This document shows, piece by piece, positions 1 through 9,172 of a stretch of 64,000 nucleotides of DNA. The DNA comes from Flavobacteriaceae bacterium CG2_30_31_66. GTDB lineage: Bacteria > Bacteroidota > Bacteroidia > Flavobacteriales > Flavobacteriaceae. The stretch is from positions 26,805 to 90,804 of the forward strand of contig MNYM01000005.1 in the NCBI GenBank assembly GCA_001873065.1, in the 5' to 3' direction. The number at the start of each line of letters is the position of its first letter. Within the stretch, counting starts at the first letter, position 1. Both the position numbers and the translations under genes were made by a program. The notes under the pieces were generated by a model. That model was not told where the DNA came from and searched no databases. It saw only the letters and a program-made list of their open reading frames with translations.

Positions 1-801
1 AGAGGAAGTTCATTATCAACAAGAATTATTGATTTATTTTCTCCAATTGGAAAAGGCCAACGTGGAATGATTGTCGCACAACCAAAAACAGGAAAAACAA
101 TGCTTTTGAAAGACATTGCCAACGCAATTGCTTCAAATCATCCAGAGGTGTATCAAATTGTTTTATTGATTGATGAACGACCTGAAGAGGTTACTGACAT
201 GCAAAGAAGTGTTCGTGGAGAAGTCGTAGCTTCAACATTTGATGAGCCTGCTGAAAAACACGTTCGCGTGGCAAATATTGTGTTGGAAAAAGCAAAAAGA
301 TTGGTTGAATGTGGTCATGATGTGGTCATACTTTTAGATTCAATTACACGTTTGGCAAGAGCTTACAATACTGTTGCACCAGCTTCTGGGAAAATATTAT
401 CTGGAGGTATTGATGCCAATGCGTTGCACAAACCAAAACGTTTTTTTGGAGCCGCAAGAAACATTGAAGGCGGAGGTTCATTGACAATAATTGCAACTGC
501 GCTTACAGAAACTGGTTCAAAAATGGACGAAGTAATTTTCGAAGAATTTAAAGGAACAGGAAATATGGAATTGCAATTAGATAGAAATATTTCAAACAGA
601 CGAATTTATCCTGCGATTGATTTGATCAAATCATCCACAAGAAGAGATGATTTATTGTTAGATGAAAAAACAGTCCATAGAATGTGGGTTTTGCGAAAAT
701 ATTTGGCTGATATGAACCCCATTGAAGCTATGGAATTTATCAATGACAAAATTAAATTCTCTAAAAATAATGATGAGTTTTTGATTTCAATGAATGGATA
801 A
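1..801 (+). CDS. rho: Transcription termination factor Rho, C-terminal part (5' end outside window)
   Basis: This is the C-terminal ATPase half of the hexameric RNA helicase that ends transcription. Frame 1 is open from the first base, so the gene begins upstream; the ATG at 67 in the ORF track is internal, because the codons before it already read as Rho (IGKGQRG just before the P-loop). Visible motifs are the Walker A loop PKTGKT, the [13 protein letters not shown] strand, [11 protein letters not shown], and the [17 protein letters not shown] region that contributes to the RNA-binding Q/R loops. A hairpin terminator follows directly. Identification is secure; only the N-terminal RNA-binding domain is missing from view. 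Confidence 0.97.
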   Translation, partial: RGSSLSTRIIDLFSPIGKGQRGMIVAQPKTGKTMLLKDIANAIASNHPEVYQIVLLIDERPEEVTDMQRSVRGEVVASTFDEPAEKHVRVANIVLEKAKRLVECGHDVVILLDSITRLARAYNTVAPASGKILSGGIDANALHKPKRFFGAARNIEGGGSLTIIATALTETGSKMDEVIFEEFKGTGNMELQLDRNISNRRIYPAIDLIKSSTRRDDLLLDEKTVHRMWVLRKYLADMNPIEAMEFINDKIKFSKNNDEFLISMNG

Positions 802-820
802 AAATCTTTTTCCTAAATAA

Positions 821-857
821 AAAAAGTCCGTTTAAAAGATTTTAAACGGACTTTTTT
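821..857. terminator. Bidirectional intrinsic terminator between rho and the histidine kinase
   Basis: A perfect long stem (AAAAAGTCCGTTTAAA pairing with TTTAAACGGACTTTTT) with an AGAT loop has an A-run on the left and a T-run on the right, so it can act on both strands. It sits between two convergent genes. Its core closely resembles the hairpin at 23341-23380. Confidence 0.9.
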
Positions 858-872
858 TATGAATTTAAATTT

Positions 873-3800
873 TTAATGTTCTACCCAAAAGGAAATTTTA
901 TGAAGAAATTGTTCCTCTTCAAATGGTTTTGATAAATAATCAGACATTCCTGCTTCAAGACATTTTTCTTTTTCTCCTTTGATGGCATTTGCGGTTAAAG
1001 CTATGATTGGAATATTTAATTTTAACTCTTCTCTGATGGCTTTAGTTGCCATTATACCATTCAAAACAGGCATTTGAATATCCATTAAAACCAAATCACA
1101 TTCGTTATTTTTTAAAAAATTAATAGCTTCTAACCCGTCACCTGCCTCAGCAAATTGAACTTCGTATTCTTTTAAAATAAATGTTGCCACCATTCTGTTT
1201 AATAAATTATCATCAACCACCAATATTTTTTTCCCTTTTAAATTTTTTACAGATATAAATTGATTGTCTTTTTTTGGAAGATCTTTTGCTGTGCCTTTTT
1301 CGAATCTTATTCGAATCATCATTTCAGTGCCTTTATTTTTCTCACTTTCTACAATGATTTTTCCGTTCATATTGTCGAGAAGCGATTTTGTAATGCTCAT
1401 TCCAAGACCAGTTCCTCCATAATTTTTAGCAATTGTTTTATATTCTTGACTGAATTTTTGAAATAAATTGTTTAAGAATTCTTTTTCCATTCCAATGCCA
1501 GTATCAACAACTTTTATTTCGATTTCTTGGTGTGATTTTTCATCTTTTAAAACACTACAACTTATTTTTACACCACCAACTGCCGTAAATTTTATAGCAT
1601 TTGAGATAACATTTAACAAAATTTGATTAATACGAAAAGGATCGCCCAAAAGAATAGGATGAATTTTAGAATCAAAAAAAGTATTGATCAACTCGATTCC
1701 CTTTTCTTCAGCTTTGTGCATCATCACTTGTAGAGCCCTTTTAATGACAATTTTTAGTTCAAAACCGATTTTTTCAATAGACAATTTTCCAGCTTCTAAT
1801 TTGGCAAGGTCTAAAACATCATTGATAATTACGAGCAGGTTTTCAGAAGCGTTTGTAATATTATCCAAATAACTTTTTTGTTCTTCGGTCAATTTTGATT
1901 TTGATAATTGACGACTCATTCCCATGATTGCGTTCATTGGAGTTCTAATTTCATGGCTCATATTTGCCAAAAAATTGTGTTTCGCATTTGCCAATTCTTC
2001 AGTTACTTTTTTGGCTTTTTTTAATTCTTTTTCAACCAAAATACGTTTAGAAATATCTACGGCAAAACCAATTACATAGGGTTCTTTTCCTAGTTCTTCT
2101 TTGAGATAATTGTTATAAAGCGTATAAACAATATGACCGTCTTTGTGCAAAACTCTGAAAATTCCTGTCGCTTCTTTTTTAATTTTTATTTTATCTAAAT
2201 AGTTGATATTAAATACTTTTTTATCTTCTTCAATCATAAAATCAGTCAAATAATGACCAATAAATTCCTCATCAGTATAACCAAATATTTTTTTAATCAT
2301 TGGATTGGCATTTAAAAATTTGCCATCCATATCATGAGTTGTGATGATTGCCAAACTATTATCAATAATTTCTTTGTATTTCTTTTCGCTGTCTTCTTTT
2401 TGTTGTTGAATTAATTTTATGTCTGTGATATCAACACCATAACCAATAACCAAATCTACTTCGTTTTGATTATTTAATAATGGATACATATTTCTGAGAA
2501 TAAATTTACTAGTTCCATCGAGCTGTTTTAGCTCTTCTTCCCAACTTTTTAATTGTTTCGATTGGATGATATCGTTGAATAATTTTCTTCTTTTTTCAAA
2601 AATTAAAGGTGATTTTCCACGCATTTGAATGTAATCTTCATCTCGTTTTCCAATAATCCAATTTCGTGTCTCTGCGTCTTTAATTCCTGTTGGATTAACG
2701 TATAAATAATGATGTTCTTTATCAAAAACAGCAATATCAGAAGGAATATTGTCTAAAATTTTCTCGTAGAAAATTCGCAAATCTTCCATTTTTTTATTAG
2801 CTGTAATTTTTTCTGTAATATCAGAATACATCCACAAGTGACCTTCATAATTGCCTTCATTCCATATTGGAATAAAACTTCTCTCTAAAATATTGCCATT
2901 GATAAGCGTTAATTGTTCTCCAATAACGAGCGATTTATTTTTGATTAAAGCATTAATATTATTTTCAAAATTTTCAGGATCACTGAATAAATGTTTTGAT
3001 TCTTGCGCCATTTTTGAAAAATCGAAACCAATCATTTGCTCCGGAGTTATTGGGATATTGAACATTTCGCAGAAACGATCGTTCACAAATTCAATTTTTT
3101 GAGAATCGTTTTCGAGTAGAATGCCACTTTGAAGATTAGAAATTAGCGAATACATTCTACTTGATGCCGCTTTGATTTTTTCTTGGGATTGTTTTTCGAG
3201 TGTAATGTCTTCTTCGATAGCGAAAAAATTGGTTAAATTTCCTTTACTATCAAAAATTGGTTGCCCATTAATTCGCAACCAATACATTTCTCCAGACTTT
3301 TTATAATTTAATATTTCACATGTAAAGGGTTCGCATTTTTTTATTTGCGCCTTCATGTATTGAACCGTTTCCTTGTTGGTATCTTTTCCTTGCAGAAAAA
3401 ATCCAGGTCTTATTCCTTTCACCTCCTCAAGAGAAAACCCTGTCAATTTTTCAAAAGATTTGTTTACCCAATCAATATTTCCATCAGCATTTGTGATAAT
3501 GACTGCATTCATTGTTTGTTGAACAATGAGCGATAATTTTTCAAGTTCTTTCTGATTTATTTTTTGTTGGGTAATGTCTCTACCATAAATATTGATATAT
3601 CCATCTTGTGGCATTGCAACGCAATCAAAAGAATAGTCGATTTTGTTAGAGCCTGCTTCAAAACTCCATCGTTTTGATTCTTTGTCAATACCCTCAACTA
3701 TATGTTTAAAAAAAATATCGTTCCTGAAGGTTTTTCCATCATAATCTATAAAATCTAGATTAGATGCTGCAGGATTGTTTTGCAAAACATCACCTTCATA

Positions 3801-4355
3801 ATTGATTCTTATATTAGGATCAGGATTTTGTTTTGGAAAAAGTGCAATATTGTAAAGGTCATTATTTTTTTGTTCTAATTCTTCAACATATTTGCTTTTT
3901 GAATCAAGTAAAGCTTTTAAATCATGATTGTTTATCTCAGCATTTTTCAGTAAACTTAAAAGATTTACATGAAAATTAGTTTTTAAGAAATTGTCATCAG
4001 CAATGGTTTGATTTTTAAAATATTCAAAAGTGTCAAATATTGGGGAACCTAGAAAAAGCATTTCATCTGATTGCTCCATGAATTCAAACTGACCACGAAA
4101 TTGAATTTTAGCATTAACAATAGATTTGATAAAAACCAACTGACTTTGTAATTGAAATAATTCGGCAAAAGTTTGAAATCCTTTGGAAAAAGACGAAACC
4201 GAAAAAATATTTTGAAAACTTATTCCTGTTTTAAAATCTCCAAATTTTAAAATTGATTTTCCCAAATCAGTAATAATCAAATCTCTATTAATTTTGATGA
4301 AAAAAGGGAAAATCCTTTCGAACTGTTGGCTATTAAAATAGAAATGATTCGACAT
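873..4355 (-). CDS. Hybrid sensor histidine kinase with HNOBA-like N-terminus, several PAS domains and a C-terminal receiver
   Basis: A 1160-residue multidomain signalling kinase without obvious membrane segments, so probably cytoplasmic. Residues 1-120 resemble the HNOBA domain (heme-NO-binding associated: FPFFIKINRDL, then LFLGSP). Roughly 150-265 is a divergent PAS-like region, and four further PAS/PAC units follow at about 270-390, 395-515, 530-650 and 655-775. The catalytic core has the H-box MSHEIRTPMN (His801), the N-box (NQILLNVISNAIKFT), G1 DTGIGM and G2 GGTGLGMS. The receiver (about 1042-1158) keeps VVDDN, phosphoacceptor Asp1092 (MDIQMP) and Lys1143 (SKPF). A FIST-domain gene lies 54 bases upstream on the same strand, which suggests co-transcription and a shared stimulus. 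A free Hpt protein and a lone receiver are encoded in the neighbouring polysaccharide locus. The ligand is inferred, not shown. Confidence 0.92.
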   Translation of the reverse strand: MSNHFYFNSQQFERIFPFFIKINRDLIITDLGKSILKFGDFKTGISFQNIFSVSSFSKGFQTFAELFQLQSQLVFIKSIVNAKIQFRGQFEFMEQSDEMLFLGSPIFDTFEYFKNQTIADDNFLKTNFHVNLLSLLKNAEINNHDLKALLDSKSKYVEELEQKNNDLYNIALFPKQNPDPNIRINYEGDVLQNNPAASNLDFIDYDGKTFRNDIFFKHIVEGIDKESKRWSFEAGSNKIDYSFDCVAMPQDGYINIYGRDITQQKINQKELEKLSLIVQQTMNAVIITNADGNIDWVNKSFEKLTGFSLEEVKGIRPGFFLQGKDTNKETVQYMKAQIKKCEPFTCEILNYKKSGEMYWLRINGQPIFDSKGNLTNFFAIEEDITLEKQSQEKIKAASSRMYSLISNLQSGILLENDSQKIEFVNDRFCEMFNIPITPEQMIGFDFSKMAQESKHLFSDPENFENNINALIKNKSLVIGEQLTLINGNILERSFIPIWNEGNYEGHLWMYSDITEKITANKKMEDLRIFYEKILDNIPSDIAVFDKEHHYLYVNPTGIKDAETRNWIIGKRDEDYIQMRGKSPLIFEKRRKLFNDIIQSKQLKSWEEELKQLDGTSKFILRNMYPLLNNQNEVDLVIGYGVDITDIKLIQQQKEDSEKKYKEIIDNSLAIITTHDMDGKFLNANPMIKKIFGYTDEEFIGHYLTDFMIEEDKKVFNINYLDKIKIKKEATGIFRVLHKDGHIVYTLYNNYLKEELGKEPYVIGFAVDISKRILVEKELKKAKKVTEELANAKHNFLANMSHEIRTPMNAIMGMSRQLSKSKLTEEQKSYLDNITNASENLLVIINDVLDLAKLEAGKLSIEKIGFELKIVIKRALQVMMHKAEEKGIELINTFFDSKIHPILLGDPFRINQILLNVISNAIKFTAVGGVKISCSVLKDEKSHQEIEIKVVDTGIGMEKEFLNNLFQKFSQEYKTIAKNYGGTGLGMSITKSLLDNMNGKIIVESEKNKGTEMMIRIRFEKGTAKDLPKKDNQFISVKNLKGKKILVVDDNLLNRMVATFILKEYEVQFAEAGDGLEAINFLKNNECDLVLMDIQMPVLNGIMATKAIREELKLNIPIIALTANAIKGEKEKCLEAGMSDYLSKPFEEEQFLHKISFWVEH

Positions 4356-4409
4356 GTTTTAACAATTTACTTTGACCAATAAATAAGTTTTTTTATTTTA
4401 ATTTTTATA

Positions 4410-5549
4410 TTAATCTTCATAAAATGAAGTAATAGTCATGGTTTGGTTGTGCAATTGGCAACTTCCACCATCATTAAAAGGAGAAATTTCTCCATAAGAA
4501 TAAAATCCTGCTAGCAGAGTTTCGTCATTAAAAGAGCTACTTACAGCGGCTACTTCTTCGGAAGTTTGAGAACCAAGAATAAGTTTTCTTCCAACACAAC
4601 TTATCAATAATGAAAAAACAGGTTTGTCATGACGATTTATAGTAGTTTGGATTGCTGCACCCGAAGCTGCTTCTTTTATGTTTTTAAAGTTAGCCTTCAT
4701 AAATCTTACTTCAGATCCTACAGGAACGTCACCAGCAAAAGTCATGGTTTTGTCTTCTTCATTTATAGACAATATTGTGCGCACAATAGGTTTTGTAGCT
4801 CCAGGAATAATCACTGATAATGGATATAAAAGTGCAGCGCCAGGAAGATTTTTAGACTCAGAACCTAAATATTTTTTATACAACTCTAAGGCATTTTGCC
4901 CTTCTAACTCGTACAAAACATTCCCAGATGAATTGGTGACTCTTTTTTCTAAACCAAAAATATCCCAACCACCTTGAGAACCATTGGTTACTATCAAGTT
5001 TTTTCCATAAAATCCAATTGCAATAATTTCCCCTTCTTTTGGCTGCTCATTTAAACCTAATAAAGTAGATTTAAAATCTGTTCCATCACCGGCAAGACCA
5101 CCAGTTACCAAAATATTTTTATCAATTTGAGTTGATAATCCTTTCACAAGTTCACTTCCGTTTACCATACTTCCATCTGAAAAAATCATCACATAAGTCA
5201 GATTTTCTTTTGGAATTTTTTTTGCCAAACCTATAGCCGCACTATAACTATTACTGTAATCTTTGACATTTACTCTTGAGGTTTCAATAGCTGTTTTTTG
5301 AAAATCAAAGGCAACAGCTATTAATGATTCATTAAAAACACTGTCTTGATAAATTTCTCCTGCAGTACTGCAAAAAGCGATTTGTGAAGTTGGAAATTTT
5401 GATTGAACTGTTGCATAAATATTATCGACTCGCAACATTGAGTTGGAACCAAAACACAACACCAAGTTTACTGAGTTTTCGTCAACTAATTGACTTTTTG
5501 AATGTTTAGACCATTTGTTCTCTAAAAAATGGTAAAGAGCTGTCTTCAT
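4410..5549 (-). CDS. FIST-domain signal-sensing protein (NosP-like)
   Basis: A 379-residue soluble protein with a FIST_N region (CFGSNSML, FCSTAGEIY) and a FIST_C region ending in GFYSYGEISPF and LHNQTMTITSF, which are typical of the family. FIST domains are intracellular sensors; the NosP subgroup binds haem and nitric oxide and controls a partner histidine kinase usually encoded next door. Here the partner would be the hybrid kinase 54 bases downstream, whose N-terminus resembles HNOBA. Haem binding cannot be read from the sequence, so the NosP assignment is inference from family and context. Amino-acid sensing is the alternative proposed for other FIST proteins. Confidence 0.85.
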   Translation of the reverse strand: MKTALYHFLENKWSKHSKSQLVDENSVNLVLCFGSNSMLRVDNIYATVQSKFPTSQIAFCSTAGEIYQDSVFNESLIAVAFDFQKTAIETSRVNVKDYSNSYSAAIGLAKKIPKENLTYVMIFSDGSMVNGSELVKGLSTQIDKNILVTGGLAGDGTDFKSTLLGLNEQPKEGEIIAIGFYGKNLIVTNGSQGGWDIFGLEKRVTNSSGNVLYELEGQNALELYKKYLGSESKNLPGAALLYPLSVIIPGATKPIVRTILSINEEDKTMTFAGDVPVGSEVRFMKANFKNIKEAASGAAIQTTINRHDKPVFSLLISCVGRKLILGSQTSEEVAAVSSSFNDETLLAGFYSYGEISPFNDGGSCQLHNQTMTITSFYED

Positions 5550-5983
5550 GAAATTATATAATAAGGTCTTAATAATTGAAAACTCAAATTTTATTTAAAA
5601 TCTAACGAAAAAATAAGGTACTTAAAAAATAATTTGTTGCGTTTAAAAATTTTTTTTCACTTCAAAAAAAATTTCAAAAAGTAGTAAACTTGGGGAAATA
5701 TTTATCGATATGACAAAAAAATAACTATATAAATTATTTTTCAATAACCAATGCAAGATAAACAATATTTTTAAAATTAAATAGCTTTTACTTTTCATAT
5801 TTTTAACGTTATTTTTATGAATCGCTATTAAAAAAATAACTTTTGAAAAAAAATCATCATAAGTGTTTTACACCAAAAAAAGAAACAATAGAAAATGAAT
5901 AAACTTTGAAAAAAAAATATTAAGAAATATCTAAGAAATATATTGTATATTTATGCTTGAAATTAACCTTAAAAGAATTTATA
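5550..5983. other. Gene-free AT-rich spacer between divergent signalling and polysaccharide genes
   Basis: This 434-base stretch is extremely AT-rich, with many A and T runs. No credible coding frame is present; the minus-strand ORF at 5920-6111 is a shadow of the dehydrogenase. It must hold the promoters for the FIST gene (leftward) and the polysaccharide operon (rightward). Only imperfect matches to the TAnnTTTG element are seen, for example TATATTTA near 5946, so no site is assigned. Confidence 0.5.
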
Positions 5984-7312
5984 ATGAAAGTTACAATCGT
6001 TGGAAGTGGATATGTAGGACTTGTTACAGGTGCTTGTTTTTCTGAAGTTGGTATTGATGTTATTTGTGTTGACATTGATGCAAAAAAAATTGAAAATTTA
6101 AATAACGGCATTATACCTATTTACGAACCTGGTCTTGAGGAGATGATCATCCGTAATATGAAAAAAGGACGTTTGAATTTTACGACCAATATTTCTGGTG
6201 CTGTGAAAGAATCGGAAGTGGTTTTTATCTCAGTAGGAACTCCACCAGATGAAGATGGAAGTGCTGATTTAAAATATGTATTAGCAGTTGCAAGAGAATG
6301 TGGTAAAAATATGGACGATTACCTATTAATAGTCACAAAAAGCACGGTTCCTGTTGGTACTTCAATAAAAGTAAAAAAAGCGATTCAAGAAGAACTAGAC
6401 AAGCGAAATGTTGATATCCCATTTGATGTTGCTTCTAATCCTGAGTTTTTGAAAGAAGGTGCTGCCATCGCAGACTTTTTAAAACCTGACAGAATTGTGA
6501 TAGGTCTTGATTCGCCGAGAGCCGAGGACTTAATGAGAAGTTTATACAAACCATTTACTATGAATGGTCATCCAGTTATTTTTATGGACATTGTTTCTGC
6601 TGAAATGACAAAATATGCCGCAAACGCAATGCTTGCGACAAAAATTAGTTTTATCAATGACATTGCCAATCTTTGCGAAATAGTTGGCGCTGACATTAAT
6701 TGGGTAAGAAAAGGAATTGGCTCTGATACAAGAATTGGTTCTAAATTTATTTATCCAGGCATTGGTTATGGAGGTTCTTGTTTTCCAAAAGATGTTCAAG
6801 CATTGATAAGAACCGGAAATGATTACGATTATCAACTAAGAATCTTGAAAGCTGTTGAAGAAGTTAACAAAGATCAAAAAGAGATTATTTTCAATAAAAT
6901 AAATACCTATTTTAAAGGAGATTTAAAAGATAAGACCGTTGCAATTTGGGGACTTTCTTTCAAACCTCAAACTGATGATATGAGAGAAGCACCTGCATTA
7001 ATTGTTATTAAAAGGCTATTAGACGCTGGCGCAAAAGTAAATGTTTATGATCCTGTTGCAATGAAAGAAGCCAAACATCATTTTGGCGAAACTGTTTCTT
7101 ATTTTGAAGACCAATATGAAACTTTAATTGATGCTGATTGTTTAGCAATACTTACTGAATGGGCTGAGTTTAAAATTCCAAATTTCAAAATTATTCATAA
7201 ATTATTGAGCAATCCTGTGATTTTTGATGGACGAAATATTTATGACAAAGATGAAATGAAAGACAATGGATTTAATTATCATTGTATTGGTGTTGATACA
7301 TCAAAAAAATAA
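5984..7312 (+). CDS. ugd: UDP-glucose 6-dehydrogenase
   Basis: A 442-residue NAD-dependent enzyme that oxidises UDP-glucose to UDP-glucuronate, the precursor supply step of the polysaccharide locus. It has the N-terminal Rossmann motif GSGYVGLV, the KSTVPVGT and [11 protein letters not shown] blocks, the central dimerisation segment, and catalytic Cys266 in [10 protein letters not shown]. The ORF track starts at a TTG (5957); the ATG at 5984 is preferred because the conserved protein begins MKVTIVGSG directly before the Rossmann loop. It is the first gene of a long run of plus-strand genes, and the next gene uses its product. Confidence 0.95.
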   Translation: MKVTIVGSGYVGLVTGACFSEVGIDVICVDIDAKKIENLNNGIIPIYEPGLEEMIIRNMKKGRLNFTTNISGAVKESEVVFISVGTPPDEDGSADLKYVLAVARECGKNMDDYLLIVTKSTVPVGTSIKVKKAIQEELDKRNVDIPFDVASNPEFLKEGAAIADFLKPDRIVIGLDSPRAEDLMRSLYKPFTMNGHPVIFMDIVSAEMTKYAANAMLATKISFINDIANLCEIVGADINWVRKGIGSDTRIGSKFIYPGIGYGGSCFPKDVQALIRTGNDYDYQLRILKAVEEVNKDQKEIIFNKINTYFKGDLKDKTVAIWGLSFKPQTDDMREAPALIVIKRLLDAGAKVNVYDPVAMKEAKHHFGETVSYFEDQYETLIDADCLAILTEWAEFKIPNFKIIHKLLSNPVIFDGRNIYDKDEMKDNGFNYHCIGVDTSKK

Positions 7313-7354
7313 TTGAACTCAAATAAAATTTAATTACCCAAACTTATAAAAAAT

Positions 7355-8296
7355 ATGAAAACCTCTAAAAAGATTCTTGTTACAGGTGGTGCTGGTTTTG
7401 TTGGCTCACATCTTTGTGAACGATTGTTAAATGAAGGAAATGAAGTGTATTGCCTTGACAATTTTTTCACAGGACAAAAGAAAAATGTATTGCATTTGTT
7501 GGACAATCCTTTTTTCGAATTGATAAGACACGATGTTACAACCCCTTTTTTTATTGAAGCAGACGAAATTTATAACCTTGCATGTCCTGCATCTCCAATT
7601 CATTACCAACACAATCCCATCAAAACAGTAAAAACCTCTGTGATGGGCGCAGTAAATATGCTGGGACTTGCAAAAAGAATCAATGCAAAAATATTGCAAG
7701 CCTCAACAAGTGAAGTTTATGGAGATCCACTTGAGCATCCACAAAAAGAATCTTATTGGGGAAATGTGAACCCAATTGGCGAACGCTCTTGTTACGATGA
7801 AGGAAAACGCTGTGCAGAAACTTTGTTTATTGATTATCACAAACAAAATAAAGTAAAAATTAAAATCATCAGAATTTTCAATACTTATGGACCAAGAATG
7901 CATCCAAATGACGGAAGAGTTGTTTCTAACTTCATTGTTCAAGCATTAAAAAACCATGATATTACTGTTTATGGCGAAGGCCAACAAACCAGAAGCTTTC
8001 AATATGTTGATGATTTAGTTGAGGGAATGATTAGAATGATGGCTTCACCCAATCATTTTATAGGGCCTGTAAACATGGGAAATCCGAATGAATTCACGAT
8101 TCTTGAATTGGCAGAAAAAGTAATAAAACTTACTGGCTCAAAATCTAAAATCGTTTACAAACCAGCTCCTTCTGATGATCCAATGATGCGTCAACCAGAT
8201 ATTTCTATTGCAAAAAAAGAATTAGATTGGGCTCCAAAAATAGAATTAGAGGAAGGTTTGATTAAAACTATTGAATTTTTTAAGTCTATCATTTAA
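7355..8296 (+). CDS. UDP-glucuronate decarboxylase (UDP-xylose synthase)
   Basis: A 313-residue extended short-chain dehydrogenase that converts UDP-glucuronate to UDP-xylose. Visible are the NAD-binding [10 protein letters not shown], the active-site triad elements STSEVYGDP and Tyr147/Lys151 (CYDEGKR), and the family-typical [10 protein letters not shown] and GEGQQTRSF blocks. Length is normal for UXS. It lies 42 bases after the UDP-glucose dehydrogenase, so the pair makes UDP-xylose from UDP-glucose. This suggests that the polymer contains xylose, glucuronate or both. Other NDP-sugar epimerases share the fold, but the motifs and pairing favour UXS. Confidence 0.92.
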   Translation: MKTSKKILVTGGAGFVGSHLCERLLNEGNEVYCLDNFFTGQKKNVLHLLDNPFFELIRHDVTTPFFIEADEIYNLACPASPIHYQHNPIKTVKTSVMGAVNMLGLAKRINAKILQASTSEVYGDPLEHPQKESYWGNVNPIGERSCYDEGKRCAETLFIDYHKQNKVKIKIIRIFNTYGPRMHPNDGRVVSNFIVQALKNHDITVYGEGQQTRSFQYVDDLVEGMIRMMASPNHFIGPVNMGNPNEFTILELAEKVIKLTGSKSKIVYKPAPSDDPMMRQPDISIAKKELDWAPKIELEEGLIKTIEFFKSII

Positions 8297-8360
8297 AAAA
8301 ACTTCAAAAGATTTTTTATCATCAAATAAAAAATTTAAACTTAAAGTAAATCTTAAAAAA

Positions 8361-8723
8361 ATGAGTGATAACATCCCCCAAGAAAAACTGTATGATCTTC
8401 AAATAATACATCAAATGTGTCGTGGAAACCATGATCAAGTAGAAAAGATGGTAGCGGTTTTTATAATCGAAGTTTCAAAAACTATTGGAGATATTGAAAG
8501 TGCACTTTCAGAAAAAGATTTTTCAAGAATCAAAAATTTAGCTCACAAAGTGAAACCAACACTCAATTATTTTGGTACAGTTTCGCTTGAAAAAGAAGTT
8601 ATTGAAGTAGAATCTTTATTGTCTAAAGATTTTAATATCAACGAACTACAATCAAAAATAGCCACAATAAGCGACATTTCAAAAAAGGTAGTTGACCAAT
8701 TAAAATCACATTTTAACTTATAA
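8361..8723 (+). CDS. Histidine phosphotransfer (Hpt) domain protein
   Basis: A 120-residue free-standing Hpt protein, an all-helical carrier of phosphate between receiver domains. The phosphorylatable His62 lies in LAHKVKPTLNYFG, the usual HxxKxxxxxxG arrangement. The ORF track starts at 8271 inside the preceding gene; the ATG at 8361 (MSDNIPQ) is preferred because the extra 30 residues are lysine-rich and not family-like. It is followed 19 bases later by a lone receiver. The hybrid kinase at 873-4355 is the only visible phosphodonor in the window, so a kinase-Hpt-receiver relay is a reasonable inference. Confidence 0.9.
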   Translation: MSDNIPQEKLYDLQIIHQMCRGNHDQVEKMVAVFIIEVSKTIGDIESALSEKDFSRIKNLAHKVKPTLNYFGTVSLEKEVIEVESLLSKDFNINELQSKIATISDISKKVVDQLKSHFNL

Positions 8724-8742
8724 ATTATAAATCTTTAAATTT

Positions 8743-9129
8743 ATGAAGAAAAAAATATTAATAGTAGATGACGAAAAAAGTATTTGTCTTTTATTAGAAA
8801 ATTTTCTGGCACAAGATTATGAAGTTGTCTCATTTAATGATGGTATTGAAGGATTGGTATGGCTTGAAAAAAATCTCCCTGATTTAATTATCAGTGATAT
8901 TCAAATGCCAAATATGGATGGTTATGAGTTTTTGACAAGCGTTCGTCAAAAAGGTTTTACGAAACACACTCCTGTTATCATGTTATCAGGAAAATCTGAA
9001 AGTAAAGAGCGTATAAAATGTTATAGACTTGGTGCGCAAGATTACTTAACGAAACCATTTAATCCTGAAGAACTTGAAGAGTTAGTAAAGAAAAACATGT
9101 TTCCAATTCACTTTGCAATAGAATGGTAA
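8743..9129 (+). CDS. Single-domain response regulator
   Basis: A 128-residue CheY-like receiver with no output domain. It has the acidic pair in LIVDDE, phosphoacceptor Asp52 (SDIQMPNMDG), Ser/Thr in VIMLSGKS and Lys104 in YLTKPF, so it should be phosphorylatable. It sits directly after the Hpt gene and before the sugar-1-phosphate transferase, which itself carries a receiver-like N-terminus. It probably acts by protein-protein contact; the partner is unknown. The adjacent pseudo-receiver enzyme is one candidate. Confidence 0.92.
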   Translation: MKKKILIVDDEKSICLLLENFLAQDYEVVSFNDGIEGLVWLEKNLPDLIISDIQMPNMDGYEFLTSVRQKGFTKHTPVIMLSGKSESKERIKCYRLGAQDYLTKPFNPEELEELVKKNMFPIHFAIEW

Positions 9130-9172
9130 TGAATTGATAGTCAATTTTTAAAATAACCATACACAAGCTAAA

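Noticed and set aside
1260-3536. Plus-strand ORFs at 1260, 1684, 2851 and 3345
   Set aside because: They lie entirely inside the histidine kinase gene on the other strand and have no family features; they are shadows.
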